Of a stretch of DNA of 46,277 bases, positions 25,493-35,139 are shown in pieces. The position numbers and the translations under genes were made by a program. The DNA is taken from NCBI GenBank assembly GCA_025999935.1, contig BNXY01000019.1, forward strand, positions 1-46,277. Direction: 5' to 3'. The notes beneath the pieces were generated by a model. That model was not told the origin of the DNA and made no database searches. It worked only from the letters and a program-made list of their open reading frames with translations. Numbering within the stretch: the stretch's first letter is position 1; each line of letters opens with the position of its first letter. Origin of the DNA: Bacteroidia bacterium. GTDB lineage: Bacteria; Bacteroidota; Bacteroidia; Bacteroidales; Azobacteroidaceae.

Positions 25493-26932
25493 ATGGGAAA
25501 TAAAAACAATTTTAATTTAGGCTATATCATTCCGATTACCTTGGTCGCCACTTTGGGCGGATTGCTTTTCGGGTATGATACTGCCGTTATCTCCGGTGCT
25601 GAAAAAGGCTTGGAAGGATTTTTCCTGCAAGCCGCAGATTTTACTTACACTAAGGGTTGGCATGGTTTTACTGCGGCAAGTGCATTGATTGGGTGCGTGT
25701 TGGGTGGAGCCATTTCGGGAGTTTTCGCGTCTAAATTTGGACGGCGCAATTCTCTTCGACTTGCTTCCGTCATGTTCTTTTTGTCGGCATTAGGCTCTTA
25801 TTATCCGGAATTTTTATTCTTCAACAAAGGCGATGCCTCTTTCAATTTGTTGATTGCCTTTAATTTGTATCGTATTTTGGGTGGTATCGGTGTAGGTTTA
25901 GCCTCCGCTATTGTACCGATGTACATTGCGGAAATTGCGCCCTCGAATATTCGGGGGACTTTGGTTTCCTGTAATCAATTTGCCATTATCTTCGGTATGT
26001 TGGTGGTTTATTTCGTGAACTATTTGATATTGGGAGATCATACCAATCCGATTATAGACAAAGACGCAGCCGGTGTACTTTCGGTAAATGCTGCTTCCGA
26101 TCCTTGGACAATTGCAAACGGTTGGCGTTATATGTTCTGCTCTGAGGCTTATGTAGCCGGAATATTTGGCATATTATTGTTTTTTATACCGAAAACGCCG
26201 CGTTATTTGGTTTTGATGGGTCAAGCGCCTGCCGCTTTAAATGTATTGACAAAAATCAATGGCGTTGACAAAGCCAAAGAAATTTTGAAAGAAATACAGG
26301 AAACAGCGAAAGAAAAAAAGGAAAAACTGTTTACTTACGGAGTAACTGTGGTTATCATCGGTATTTTGTTATCGGTATTTCAACAGGCAATCGGTATCAA
26401 TGCTGTATTGTATTTTTCGCCGCGTATCTTTGACAGCGTTGGCGTGGACGGAATGATGGGCACGGTGATTATGGGAATCATCAATATCATCTTTACCGTT
26501 GTGGCTATTCTGACGGTTGATAAATTCGGACGGAAACCCTTGCTGATTATTGGGTCTGTCGGCATGGCAGTCGGTGCATTTGCGGTAGCGATTTTCGATA
26601 ATTATCACATTGCAGGCTTAGCTCCTGTAATTGCCATTATTGTATATGCCGCATTCTTCATGATGTCGTGGGGCCCGGTATGCTGGGTATTGATTTCGGA
26701 AATTTTCCCGAATACGATACGTGGTCAGGCAGTTGCGATAGCCGTTGCTTTCCAATGGATATTCAATTTCATCGTATCCTCGACTTTCCCCGGATTGTAC
26801 GATTTCAGTCCGATGGTTGCCTACGGATTGTATGGCGCCGTATGCGTGTTGGCGGCTGTATTTGTTTGGAAATGGGTGCCGGAAACGAAAGGTAAGACTT
26901 TGGAAGATATGAGTAAATTGTGGAGAAAATAA
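25493..26932 (+). CDS. xylE: Sugar/H+ symporter, probable xylose transporter
   Basis: A major facilitator superfamily sugar porter of 479 residues with twelve predicted membrane segments. Motifs: GGLLFGYDTAVISGAEKGL, FGRRNSLRLAS, IYRILGGIGVGLASAIVPMYIAEIAP-like segment in the N-half, QQAIGINAVLYFSPRIF in the seventh helix, DKFGRKPLL, and the closing PETKGKTLEDM. This pattern is that of XylE/GLUT-type transporters, and as the last gene of the xylose operon it most likely imports D-xylose. I reject the farther upstream ATG at 25412 because it would translate the heptamer repeat; ATG 25493 matches the family start. Confidence 0.9.
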   Translation: MGNKNNFNLGYIIPITLVATLGGLLFGYDTAVISGAEKGLEGFFLQAADFTYTKGWHGFTAASALIGCVLGGAISGVFASKFGRRNSLRLASVMFFLSALGSYYPEFLFFNKGDASFNLLIAFNLYRILGGIGVGLASAIVPMYIAEIAPSNIRGTLVSCNQFAIIFGMLVVYFVNYLILGDHTNPIIDKDAAGVLSVNAASDPWTIANGWRYMFCSEAYVAGIFGILLFFIPKTPRYLVLMGQAPAALNVLTKINGVDKAKEILKEIQETAKEKKEKLFTYGVTVVIIGILLSVFQQAIGINAVLYFSPRIFDSVGVDGMMGTVIMGIINIIFTVVAILTVDKFGRKPLLIIGSVGMAVGAFAVAIFDNYHIAGLAPVIAIIVYAAFFMMSWGPVCWVLISEIFPNTIRGQAVAIAVAFQWIFNFIVSSTFPGLYDFSPMVAYGLYGAVCVLAAVFVWKWVPETKGKTLEDMSKLWRK

Positions 26933-26950
26933 CTTGTTTTATTCGCAAAA

Positions 26951-26990
26951 AAATCCTGATCAATAAACGGTCAGGATTTTTTTTATTTTT
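26951..26990 (+). terminator. Rho-independent terminator of the xylose operon
   Basis: A 9-bp perfect stem (AAATCCTGA with TCAGGATTT), 11-nt loop, followed by a T-rich tract. Confidence 0.88.
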
Positions 26991-27013
26991 TTAACGTTTT
27001 TTTAACGAAAATA

Positions 27014-27045
27014 TTTGGAAGTTTAAAAATAATGTTGTAATTTTG
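27014..27045 (+). promoter_or_regulatory. Promoter of the perR-rubrerythrin operon
   Basis: TTTG (27014-27017), exactly 20 nt, then TAATTTTG (27038-27045): a full match to the Bacteroidetes promoter pattern, 36 nt before the start codon. Confidence 0.82.
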
Positions 27046-27059
27046 TAATCGAATTAAAA

Positions 27060-27074
27060 TTGTAATTATTACAA
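27060..27074. promoter_or_regulatory. PerR/Fur-type 7-1-7 operator
   Basis: TTGTAATTATTACAA is a perfect 7-1-7 inverted repeat, close to the known PerR box TTATAATnATTATAA. It sits between the predicted transcription start and the start codon of the Fur-family gene, so it should allow repression of its own operon. Confidence 0.78.
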
Positions 27075-27081
27075 ATTTATA

Positions 27082-27504
27082 ATGAACGCAAATATTGAAG
27101 TTAAAAACAGGTTATTGGAGTTTGGTGTGAAACCTTCCTTACAACGGATGGCTATCATGGCGTACTTGATGGACAATTTGATTCATCCGAATGCTGAAAC
27201 GATTTTCAATCATTTGTACCCGCTCATACCTACTTTATCCAAAACAACTGTTTACAATACCCTCAAGTTGCTGGAAGAACATGGCGCTATTCTCGCGATC
27301 AATATTGATGAGAAAAATGTCCGGTACGACGCCGATATCAGTGAACATGCTCATTTCAAATGTAAACGCTGTGGAGTTGTGTATGATCTTCCGGTAAAAG
27401 GTATTGAAAATTTGCAAATAGAATCGCCCGAAAATTTGCAAATAACCGAAAGTCGGATTTATTATAAGGGCTATTGCGAAAAGTGCAAGAAAAAAATGAA
27501 TTAG
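27082..27504 (+). CDS. perR: Fur-family peroxide-type regulator
   Basis: A 140-residue Fur-superfamily repressor. The winged helix lies in residues 10-75 (SLQRMAIMAYLM, then TLSKTTVYNTLKLLEEHGAI). The structural Zn site is C94-x2-C97 and C132-x2-C135. Candidate regulatory-metal ligands in PerR-like spacing are His35, Asp83, His89, His91 and Asp102. PerR proteins lose DNA binding when peroxide oxidises these His ligands. The rubrerythrin gene 42 nt downstream and the 7-1-7 box in the leader fit peroxide control. PerR rather than Fur or Zur is chosen by context and ligand pattern. Confidence 0.85.
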   Translation: MNANIEVKNRLLEFGVKPSLQRMAIMAYLMDNLIHPNAETIFNHLYPLIPTLSKTTVYNTLKLLEEHGAILAINIDEKNVRYDADISEHAHFKCKRCGVVYDLPVKGIENLQIESPENLQITESRIYYKGYCEKCKKKMN

Positions 27505-27546
27505 CAGGCTATTAACATAATTATAAACGAACTAAATTTTACAAAA

Positions 27547-28098
27547 ATGAAAAAGAAATGGATTTGTACAGTATGTGGCTATGTCCACGAAGGAAATGAA
27601 GCTCCGGAAAAATGTCCGCAATGTAAACAACCGAAAGAAAAATTCAAAGAATTGGTTGAGACGGAAGGTGCATTACAATTTGCCGATGAGCATGTAATTG
27701 GGGTTGCCAAAGGTGTTGACCCTGTAATCTTGGAAGGTTTGCGCGCCCATTTTCTGGGAGAGGCGACCGAAGTGGGGATGTATATTGCGATGAGCCGTCA
27801 AGCGGATCGTGAAGGTTATCCCGAAATTGCCGAAGCATTCAAACGTTACGCTTACGAAGAGGCTGACCATTGTGCTCGTTTCGCCGAACTTTTGGGCGAA
27901 GTGGTTTGGGATACGAAAACCAACCTCAAAAAACGGATGGAAGCCGAAGCTGGCGCCTGCGAAGACAAAAAGCGGATTGCAACTTTGGCCAAACAACAAA
28001 ACTTGGATGCCATCCACGACACGGTGCACGAAATGGCGAAAGATGAAGCCCGTCACGGTAAAGGCTTTGAGGGATTATACAATCGCTATTTCAAATAA
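27547..28098 (+). CDS. rbr: Rubrerythrin, N-terminal rubredoxin type
   Basis: A 183-residue peroxide-reducing di-iron protein. The rubredoxin domain comes first (C7-x2-C10 and C23-x2-C26 in [22 protein letters not shown]), followed by a ferritin-like four-helix domain from about residue 45 with the Glu/His iron ligands in [23 protein letters not shown] and [13 protein letters not shown]. The order is the reverse of classical rubrerythrin, hence reverse rubrerythrin. It protects anaerobes against hydrogen peroxide in the cytoplasm. It is the second gene of the perR operon and is followed by a strong terminator. Confidence 0.93.
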   Translation: MKKKWICTVCGYVHEGNEAPEKCPQCKQPKEKFKELVETEGALQFADEHVIGVAKGVDPVILEGLRAHFLGEATEVGMYIAMSRQADREGYPEIAEAFKRYAYEEADHCARFAELLGEVVWDTKTNLKKRMEAEAGACEDKKRIATLAKQQNLDAIHDTVHEMAKDEARHGKGFEGLYNRYFK

Positions 28099-28134
28099 AA
28101 TGAAATAATTTTTTGTTTCATAAGTATAGATTCG

Positions 28135-28174
28135 AAAACTGTCTGAAAGAGAAATCTTCAGACAGTTTTTTTTA
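28135..28174 (+). terminator. Rho-independent terminator after rubrerythrin gene
   Basis: A perfect 13-bp stem (28135-28147 with 28157-28169), 9-nt loop, followed by more T residues. Confidence 0.9.
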
Positions 28175-28376
28175 TGATATTGGTGTGTGCCTGTGCTCCT
28201 CTTGTTGTTCGACGGTAAGTATATTTTTCAGTTTTTAAACAGAATCTTATTCTAAACAAAACAACCTTATTGCTTGTTTTCATATAAATATAATTTAGGT
28301 GCAATATGCAGTATCCATATTGTCTTTACAAAAAAATAATCATATATGATTGGTTTTTTTATAAAATTATGAACTT

Positions 28377-31300
28377 ATGAAACATGTAAAATTTATTTTG
28401 GGGCGACAAAAAGAAACACCGATTACCCCTCGACAGAATGAGAGGAAGAGAATAAATCTACTCTTGTTATTAATGCTGGCATGGCTGGTTTTCCCTTCCA
28501 TACCCCTTCATGCACAGTTCTTTTATGAAGAACCCGGAAGAACCCCTATGGGTATCTTCCACTTGTATCAAAGCGCCAGCTATACGGGCGGCTCCAACGA
28601 CCCGGCCGGCGACGGCTGGGTGCGGTTGACTCCTAATCAGCCGGACAGGTTGGGATACGTCCTGCTGGACAGGGTTTTTCCCGGCACCCAGGGCGTGTGC
28701 GTTGAATTTGATTACAAGGTTTATGGTGGAAATTACGATGAGGCCGACGGTTTCAGCGTCTTCCTCATCGACGCCACTGCCGGGGCATTTACGCATGGAC
28801 TGGCCGCCGGCGGGGGGCTGGGCTTTACGAATAATCGACGGTACACTACGTCCACCGGGATCTCGATCCCCGCCAAGACGGGCGCTCGCCCTACGTACCT
28901 GGGAGTCGGGATAGACGAGTACGGTAACTTTTCCAATCCCAGGACTCTGGGGACAGGCGTGACCGGAGGCCCCGGGTTAACCCCACATTCCATCGCCATA
29001 CGGGCAGGCGATGGGGATTCCTACCGGTATTTAGTGGGTACCGGTACCAGACTGAACGGTACCCCACTGTACCCAACAATGATTTCACACAGCTCGTCTT
29101 TAGCGGCCGGACGTCCGAATGACGCTACCTTTTACCGCCGGCTGAGGGTTAATCTTGAGCCTTCAAGGAATGGCGTTGAGGTAACCGTATTTCTCAAAAC
29201 GAGCCTGTCCGCGCCCGATTACACCGAGATTCTCTCCTATACCTATACGCAGCCTCGCCCGAATCAGATGCGCGTGGGATTTGCAGCGACCACCGGGCAG
29301 AAAATCGCCAATCATGAAGTCAGGGACATTATCATCCGCACGCCGGGACTCCTGCAGGTCTTCAAGCAGATTCCCGACTGTATCACCAAGGACGATGCGC
29401 CCATTACGACCATCATTGCCTGCAATACAACCACGCAAAACGGCATCGTCGTGAAAGATACGCTTCCGGCGGGCTATGTCGTCAATCCCGGGTTTCCCAC
29501 GATAACCAACGGAACGGTGGTTGGCGGAACATTTCCCACTCCCATTACCCTGCCCGACGGACGAAAGGTCTATAACTACACCGTAAACGCACCGGCCAAC
29601 ACGATAGTGCGCGTGCGGTATAACGGCGTTTTCAATCCCGTGCCTACCGGCGGGGGCTTCACCACTTCGGCCGGAATCACGCCGCCGCCCTCTTTCAGCG
29701 CACCCAACAGCCAGCTGACGGCATACGCCACCATGACCCGCTCAATCAACGGTATTACCCGCATCACGCCGACAGGCGAAAACGTAACGTATGTACCGGG
29801 CACTCCACCCGGAAATTTTGAAGTCAGCGCCGCTCCGGGCGCCACCCTCGAATGGCATACTTCGATGGACAACGTAAACTGGCATTCAGGCAACAATACG
29901 ACGACTTCTTACACCCCCCCGGCTAACCTCTTCATCGGAGATCAGGCCGTCTATGTTCGCTGTACGGCGGAATGGACTGCCGGATGTACGGACGAGGTAA
30001 TTTGGAAGTGTACCGTGCCGCAAAATCCGGGAGACTGCCCGCTTGTCTTTTCTCCCCTCTACGTACCGAATGTTGATTATGTGGGAGGAACCTCACAGGA
30101 AGTTACCGCGAGTTCCTGCTGTACCACCTCCGGCGTTTTATACCAGTATCTCGTGCCGACCGGTTTCGGGGACCAGTATGCGACGGTATCTCCCGCCTCT
30201 TCTGCCGACGGCAAATTTACCGTCACATTCGCCCCGAATCCGACGGGCGAAGAGCGCATGGCATACGTAATCGTGACGGGGCCGGCTACGAGACCGGGTG
30301 ATCCGTGCTTTAAGACAGGCGTGTATACCTTCTATCAGGATGGCAAATGGCTACAGAACGACTATGCGACAGTGTTTGCCAATACGACCGGCAATCCGAT
30401 AGACGTACTGGTTAATGACAGGCTACCGGCGAGTTGCGACGATACGGCGACGCCGGAACCGGTCGCATATTACGCACAGCACGGAACCGCCGCCGTTGTC
30501 AATAAAGCGGTCGTTTATACCCCGAATCCCGGCTTCACGGGGAGGGACAGCCTGATGTACAAAGTCACGTGCGACGGCTCTGCAGATACCGCCGTCGTGT
30601 ATATTACGGTGGTCGACTATCCCGACAACGTCGTTAACGCCACTTGCGTCGTTGATTTGCGCCCTAAATATGAATGGAAAATAAAGGATGTGCCGACCCT
30701 TTCGACAGACAACTACAATACGCTTCAGTCCGTCTTTGCGGCAGACTTGGACGGCGACGGGAAACCGGAGATGATTACAACGAATGTCAATAGTAGTGGT
30801 TATACCGACAGACTGTACATCCTTAATTCCAATGCGGGTGTTATCAAAGATTTCCCTATTTCTCAGACACTGAGCACAGCCTTACCCATAGGCGCTGTGG
30901 GCAAGGTAAAGACCGGTGCGGGAGCGGGAGACAACAGGGTGTTGATATTCACAACATCCGTAATAACCAGACGGCTCTATGCGTATAATACGGACGGTAC
31001 TCTGTTCTGGACACTTCCAAACGGTGCGTCTTCAGATGATTATGGGACAGGCGACTATGTAGCTACGGTATCCTTAGCCGATTTGGACGGTGACGGATGG
31101 AGCGAACTGATTGTTGGGAACCGTGTTTTTGCAGCTGAAAGCGGCCGGCTGCTGCTGGATCTTACCGGAAGTTCGGCCATCAGTCACGGCGAGGACGATT
31201 CGACAGGCCCGTTAGGTACGACAGGTACAACAGGCCTCTACCAGAGTTCCGTGGGAGAGGTGTTGCCGGGCAGCGGCCGCCAGCAGGTATGCTCCGGAAA

Positions 31301-33344
31301 TGCCGTGTACGACGTGAAGATTGATCGTGCCGGAGTTTCTTCCTATACGGTACAAACAATCACCCCGGTGATATATAATGGGGATACTATTCCGATAGCG
31401 AGTCGGACAAACGGCTGTACCCAGTTGGTGGATCTCGACCTGGACGGCAACTTGGACGTGGTCGTAAGTACGGTGGACAGAGCGACCACGACCTGCTACC
31501 TGTACGTATGGTCTCCGGCAAAAAACAGGGTGATAGCCTCCGCCAAAATCCCCGGTGTCTATAAAAAAGGCATACCCGGTATCGGCGACATAGATGGAGA
31601 TGGATTTCTTGATATTGTCTTCATGTACGGAAGCGGCCAGGAGCATCAAAACTTTTTGCCGGCGGATAAGATAATAGCGTTAAAGTTCAACCCGTTTGCT
31701 CAGGACAGGCAGCTGCAGAAGTTCTGGGATATGATTCATAACAGTAAATCCGGTACAATGACCATGACTCTGTTTGACTTCAAAAGGGACGGCATCTCCG
31801 AACTGGTACTCCGCGACGAAAATGACTTGCGCATTATCAACGGGAGCCTGAGGAGCCATGTGACCGGAAACGACACGACGGTAGTTTACGATTTGGCAAA
31901 ATATCCGTGTGCGGCGTACACGGGCTTCGAGTATCCGACAGTGGTTGACATCGATAATGACGGACGGGCGGAAATACTGATAGTTGGCCCTGCGGTCGGT
32001 TCCATCGACAAGACGGGGCCTGTGCGCATTTTCAAGGCGGGAGAGGGAACGGCTTGGGCGCCTGCCCGGAATGTATGGAACCAGTATGCCTACAATGCCG
32101 TCAACGTAAACCGGGATTTAAGTATTCCCAGATACCCGCTGAGTCCGGCGACCGCCTTCCCCGGCGGCACTCAGCCCTACAATGCTTTCCTGCAGCAGCA
32201 AACGATTTTGAATAAGGGAGGCGGCTCGCTGTGGCTGACGCCCGATGCACATCCGGCAGGCAGTCCGACATTTTCCTACGATGCGGCAGGCGATTCCCTG
32301 TCCATCCATCTTAATATTACCAATACGGGAGACGCCGCCTTGCAGGCTCCGTTCTATATTGCGATGTACAAAAATATTGTCTCGACGCCAAATAACCTTA
32401 CTGTTGACAGCGTGCTGACGACCCTCAACGTAGGAGACAACATTGCCAAGACGATTGTTATCCGCAATGTTTCGACTCGGCTTACTTCGCCCGACAGCAT
32501 CATTATACGCCTTAACGACGACGGGAAAGGTCTTTATCTCCAACCTGAGTGCGATACCGTCAATAACAGATTTGCCGTCACGCTGGGACTTTTTCGGGTC
32601 TCCAAATCGCTTCCCGAGTGCATCCAACCGACCAACGCCCCTGCATCCATTCAAACCAAAATAGCCAACAGTCTTGGCGGTGGACCGGGAAGTATAGGCG
32701 CGCAAACCGGAATCGCAGTGAGCGACACAATTCCGGCCGGATTTACTGTTACCGGAAATCCTGTTTCGGTACCGTCCGGGGCAACTACTTTCATTACCCC
32801 CATCGATACGCTACCCGACGGGCGGCAAGTCTATCACTACACAGTGAACATCGGAGTTGACGAGGAGGTGACAGTGACGTATAATGGCGATTTTGCCAAC
32901 CAGGATTCTACGCAGAATATCACTACTTCGGCAAGGATTAATCCAACCTCCTTCAACCTTCCTTCCGGGATTATCATTTTGCCCGGCGATTTGTACGCAA
33001 CACGGACAGACTCGGTCAAGCGCATTATTCTCGTCACACCGGATACTAAAGTTGTAAGATATTCTGTAGGTACACCCGAGACTCTTACGGTGAAATCTGA
33101 TTCGCGCGCAACTTTCAAATGGAGTTATTCGACGGATAACGGCACAACCTGGGCGCCGGCAACCGGCGCTCCAACCAATTCATACACACCCCCGGCTGCC
33201 CTGTTCGACATAGATCAAATCATCCTCGTGAAGTGTGAAGCGGAGTGGTCAACCGGCTGCTCGGATGAGGTAATTTACACGCTGACTGCCAGTCGTGGCC
33301 TTATTATCCCTGTAAATCCGCATATAAGAGTTTTTGTTAAATAA
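28377..33344 (+). CDS. Very large exported lectin/DUF11/FG-GAP surface protein
   Basis: A 1655-residue exported protein. A long signal peptide ends near HAQ (residue 47). Domains in order: an L-type lectin-like domain (about 50-320; FEFDYKVYGG-like strand and DEADGFSVFLIDA); a DUF11-like plus Ig-like module (about 324-547); a BACON-like segment (556-655); a cadherin-like domain with VLVNDRLP and NPGFTGRDSLMYKV (660-745); an FG-GAP beta-propeller (about 780-1200) with repeated DLDGDG, DIDGDG and DIDNDG calcium loops; a CARDB-like stretch (about 1300-1390); and a second DUF11/Ig module (1404-1640). It lacks a T9SS sorting domain that I recognise and ends NPHIRVFVK. GC is clearly higher than its surroundings. 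Adhesion to glycan is likely; target unknown. Confidence 0.82.
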   Translation: MKHVKFILGRQKETPITPRQNERKRINLLLLLMLAWLVFPSIPLHAQFFYEEPGRTPMGIFHLYQSASYTGGSNDPAGDGWVRLTPNQPDRLGYVLLDRVFPGTQGVCVEFDYKVYGGNYDEADGFSVFLIDATAGAFTHGLAAGGGLGFTNNRRYTTSTGISIPAKTGARPTYLGVGIDEYGNFSNPRTLGTGVTGGPGLTPHSIAIRAGDGDSYRYLVGTGTRLNGTPLYPTMISHSSSLAAGRPNDATFYRRLRVNLEPSRNGVEVTVFLKTSLSAPDYTEILSYTYTQPRPNQMRVGFAATTGQKIANHEVRDIIIRTPGLLQVFKQIPDCITKDDAPITTIIACNTTTQNGIVVKDTLPAGYVVNPGFPTITNGTVVGGTFPTPITLPDGRKVYNYTVNAPANTIVRVRYNGVFNPVPTGGGFTTSAGITPPPSFSAPNSQLTAYATMTRSINGITRITPTGENVTYVPGTPPGNFEVSAAPGATLEWHTSMDNVNWHSGNNTTTSYTPPANLFIGDQAVYVRCTAEWTAGCTDEVIWKCTVPQNPGDCPLVFSPLYVPNVDYVGGTSQEVTASSCCTTSGVLYQYLVPTGFGDQYATVSPASSADGKFTVTFAPNPTGEERMAYVIVTGPATRPGDPCFKTGVYTFYQDGKWLQNDYATVFANTTGNPIDVLVNDRLPASCDDTATPEPVAYYAQHGTAAVVNKAVVYTPNPGFTGRDSLMYKVTCDGSADTAVVYITVVDYPDNVVNATCVVDLRPKYEWKIKDVPTLSTDNYNTLQSVFAADLDGDGKPEMITTNVNSSGYTDRLYILNSNAGVIKDFPISQTLSTALPIGAVGKVKTGAGAGDNRVLIFTTSVITRRLYAYNTDGTLFWTLPNGASSDDYGTGDYVATVSLADLDGDGWSELIVGNRVFAAESGRLLLDLTGSSAISHGEDDSTGPLGTTGTTGLYQSSVGEVLPGSGRQQVCSGNAVYDVKIDRAGVSSYTVQTITPVIYNGDTIPIASRTNGCTQLVDLDLDGNLDVVVSTVDRATTTCYLYVWSPAKNRVIASAKIPGVYKKGIPGIGDIDGDGFLDIVFMYGSGQEHQNFLPADKIIALKFNPFAQDRQLQKFWDMIHNSKSGTMTMTLFDFKRDGISELVLRDENDLRIINGSLRSHVTGNDTTVVYDLAKYPCAAYTGFEYPTVVDIDNDGRAEILIVGPAVGSIDKTGPVRIFKAGEGTAWAPARNVWNQYAYNAVNVNRDLSIPRYPLSPATAFPGGTQPYNAFLQQQTILNKGGGSLWLTPDAHPAGSPTFSYDAAGDSLSIHLNITNTGDAALQAPFYIAMYKNIVSTPNNLTVDSVLTTLNVGDNIAKTIVIRNVSTRLTSPDSIIIRLNDDGKGLYLQPECDTVNNRFAVTLGLFRVSKSLPECIQPTNAPASIQTKIANSLGGGPGSIGAQTGIAVSDTIPAGFTVTGNPVSVPSGATTFITPIDTLPDGRQVYHYTVNIGVDEEVTVTYNGDFANQDSTQNITTSARINPTSFNLPSGIIILPGDLYATRTDSVKRIILVTPDTKVVRYSVGTPETLTVKSDSRATFKWSYSTDNGTTWAPATGAPTNSYTPPAALFDIDQIILVKCEAEWSTGCSDEVIYTLTASRGLIIPVNPHIRVFVK

Positions 33345-33369
33345 TATAAACAAATTAATATAATAAATT

Positions 33370-34074
33370 ATGAATAAAAAAATGAAAAGAAATGTGCAAA
33401 TAGCAGCATGTTGTATAGCTCTGTTTGTTTGTGTAGCCGCAAATGCGCAAGTAACCATCGGATCAGGAGAGCGTCCCGTGACAGGCGCTTTATTGGACTT
33501 GAAAAGTCAGTCCCCCAACAGTTTGAATATCACCTCCGAAAAAGGAGGTTTGGTATTGCCCCGTGTAGAATTACAAGATAAGACTACGCTTGAGCCGTTT
33601 ATCCCGAAAAGCAGTCAGGAATGGACTACCAATCAATCTGATACAAAAAGAAAGCATATTGGACTGCTGGTGTATAATTTAAAGGAAGACAACTTTTTTC
33701 ATCCCGGCATTTATGTTTGGTATGGCGAATCTTGGGTAGCCATGAAAGCGACTTCCGAGTTTTTCTACCTGCCATCGTTCAATTTAGAGTGGAAAGATGG
33801 AGGATCGGTTGAGTTGTTCGACGTTTACAAGGAAAATTATAAACCGGCGGCGGTTCCACCGGCTACATACGAAAGCAGTACGGGCGCCATTGTTGATCTT
33901 CCCGGTTATGATGCCGATCCAACGCATTTTGATTATGTTGTAACGTACTATGATCCGACGATAATCACAATTAAAAGTATCTCTCCAACAGGTAAGATGG
34001 AGTATGATAAAACTCCCGGCGTCGTTACACTTCCGGAAGATACGTATATCAATATAGTTATGATTCGTAAATAA
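33370..34074 (+). CDS. Exported protein, paralogue of next gene
   Basis: A 234-residue protein with a Sec signal ending in ANA (residue 26). After it come VTIGSGERPVTGALLDLKSQ, GGLVLPRVELQDKTTLEPF, HIGLLVYNLKEDNFFHPGIYVW and GESWVAM, a pattern found in small exported proteins of Bacteroidales that accompany large surface proteins; I know no function. The following gene has the same layout. It lies 25 nt after the giant surface protein gene and is likely in one operon with it, perhaps as an assembly or anchoring partner (inference). Confidence 0.75.
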   Translation: MNKKMKRNVQIAACCIALFVCVAANAQVTIGSGERPVTGALLDLKSQSPNSLNITSEKGGLVLPRVELQDKTTLEPFIPKSSQEWTTNQSDTKRKHIGLLVYNLKEDNFFHPGIYVWYGESWVAMKATSEFFYLPSFNLEWKDGGSVELFDVYKENYKPAAVPPATYESSTGAIVDLPGYDADPTHFDYVVTYYDPTIITIKSISPTGKMEYDKTPGVVTLPEDTYINIVMIRK

Positions 34075-34086
34075 AAAAACAGAGCC

Positions 34087-34776
34087 ATGCAAACAGTAAA
34101 AACAATAATAACCGTCCTGTTGATTTGTTGGGGATGTATCAATGCCCATGCACAGGTAACTATCGGTTCGTTAGAAAAGCCGGTAAAAGGCGCTATATTG
34201 GACATCAAAAGCCAAGTCTCCGATATCAACAATGTGACCTCCAAGAGTGGTGGTTTGGTGCTGTCCCGTGTAGATTTAGTGAATAAAAATACATTGGAGC
34301 CGTTTATCAAGACAGGAAGTGCGGAGTGGACTGCCGATACAAAACTCAAGCATACCGGTCTGCTGGTGTATAATTTGAAGGAAGACAATAGTTTTTTTCA
34401 TCCCGGCATTTATGTTTGGGACGGTGATTCGTGGGGGCCTGTTACGGGGAGCTATATCCAGCTCCCTGCATTCAATTTGCCGTGGGTAACAACAAGCCAA
34501 ACGTTTAATCTGTTCGATGAAGTTTATAAGAAAAATTTCGCACCGGCGTCAACCGTTAATTACATAAGCAGCGCCGGCGCCGGCGTTACTGATTTTCCCC
34601 CTTATGATGACAATCCTGCGAATTTTTATTATGTCGTTACAGATTACGATCCGGCGGTATATGACATCATCAGTATTGCGAGCGACGGAGTTATGACTTA
34701 TTCATGTATTGGAAGCGGCAAGCCGGCGGCTGAAGGGAATAATCTGCGAATAAATGTAGTTATGATAAAGAAATAG
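34087..34776 (+). CDS. Exported protein, paralogue of previous gene
   Basis: A 229-residue protein with a signal peptide ending in AHA (about residue 22). It shares with the gene 12 nt upstream VTIGSLEKPVKGAILDIKSQ, GGLVLSRVDLVNKNTLEPF, HTGLLVYNLKEDNSFFHPGIYVW and the DYDPAVYDIISI-like tail, both ending in VVMI(R/K)K-type residues. The pair is a tandem duplication whose C-terminal thirds have diverged more than the N-terminal halves, which suggests that the variable part meets a partner. Function unknown. Confidence 0.75.
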   Translation: MQTVKTIITVLLICWGCINAHAQVTIGSLEKPVKGAILDIKSQVSDINNVTSKSGGLVLSRVDLVNKNTLEPFIKTGSAEWTADTKLKHTGLLVYNLKEDNSFFHPGIYVWDGDSWGPVTGSYIQLPAFNLPWVTTSQTFNLFDEVYKKNFAPASTVNYISSAGAGVTDFPPYDDNPANFYYVVTDYDPAVYDIISIASDGVMTYSCIGSGKPAAEGNNLRINVVMIKK

Positions 34777-35139
34777 TTTTCATTCGGCATCGGAGATGCT
34801 TATGTGCATTGGCAGATTGCAAGTTGTGTTTTGTGCTGCACAGAACCTTCTGTGCATCGCAAAACCCCTTGCAGAAAGGGTGTACGACAAATTTCCCAAT
34901 AAGTATTTAACGATTATCGGTAGATGTCTCCATGCGCCTCCTCGTTCCTCGTTGGCTTAGTCAACATGACGATAAAACGTTGAGATATGGGTGGAAGGGG
35001 AAGAAACGGCGGCGAAGCCGCCGTTTCTTCCCCTTCCTTTCCCCTTTTGCAGCCGCGTCATGTAACCGAGCGCAGCGAGTGGAGACATCTCCCAAAGTCG
35101 GCATTTTTACAATAAAATCGAACAAATAAATTTGAAAAT
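34777..35139. other. Intergenic region with stacked palindromes, island boundary
   Basis: It holds a short 9-bp stem (34837-34845 with 34848-34856), and then a nested palindromic element with arms at 34922-34932/35080-35090, 34964-34970/35057-35063 and 34993-35013/35017-35037. No gene is supported. Left of it is core-like surface-protein DNA; right of it mobA and defence-like genes begin. Confidence 0.7.
34993..35037. repeat. Perfect 21-bp hairpin with GAA loop
   Basis: The arms 34993-35013 and 35017-35037 are exact reverse complements around a 3-nt loop. It is GC-rich in the centre and purine/pyrimidine-rich outside. It forms the core of a wider imperfect palindrome (34922-35090). It could be a bidirectional terminator (TTT follows) or the end structure of a mobile or REP-type element. 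Confidence 0.88.

Noticed and set aside
32118..32705. 195-codon minus-strand frame inside the giant surface protein gene
   Set aside because: Shadow frame in GC-richer DNA, where stop codons are rarer.
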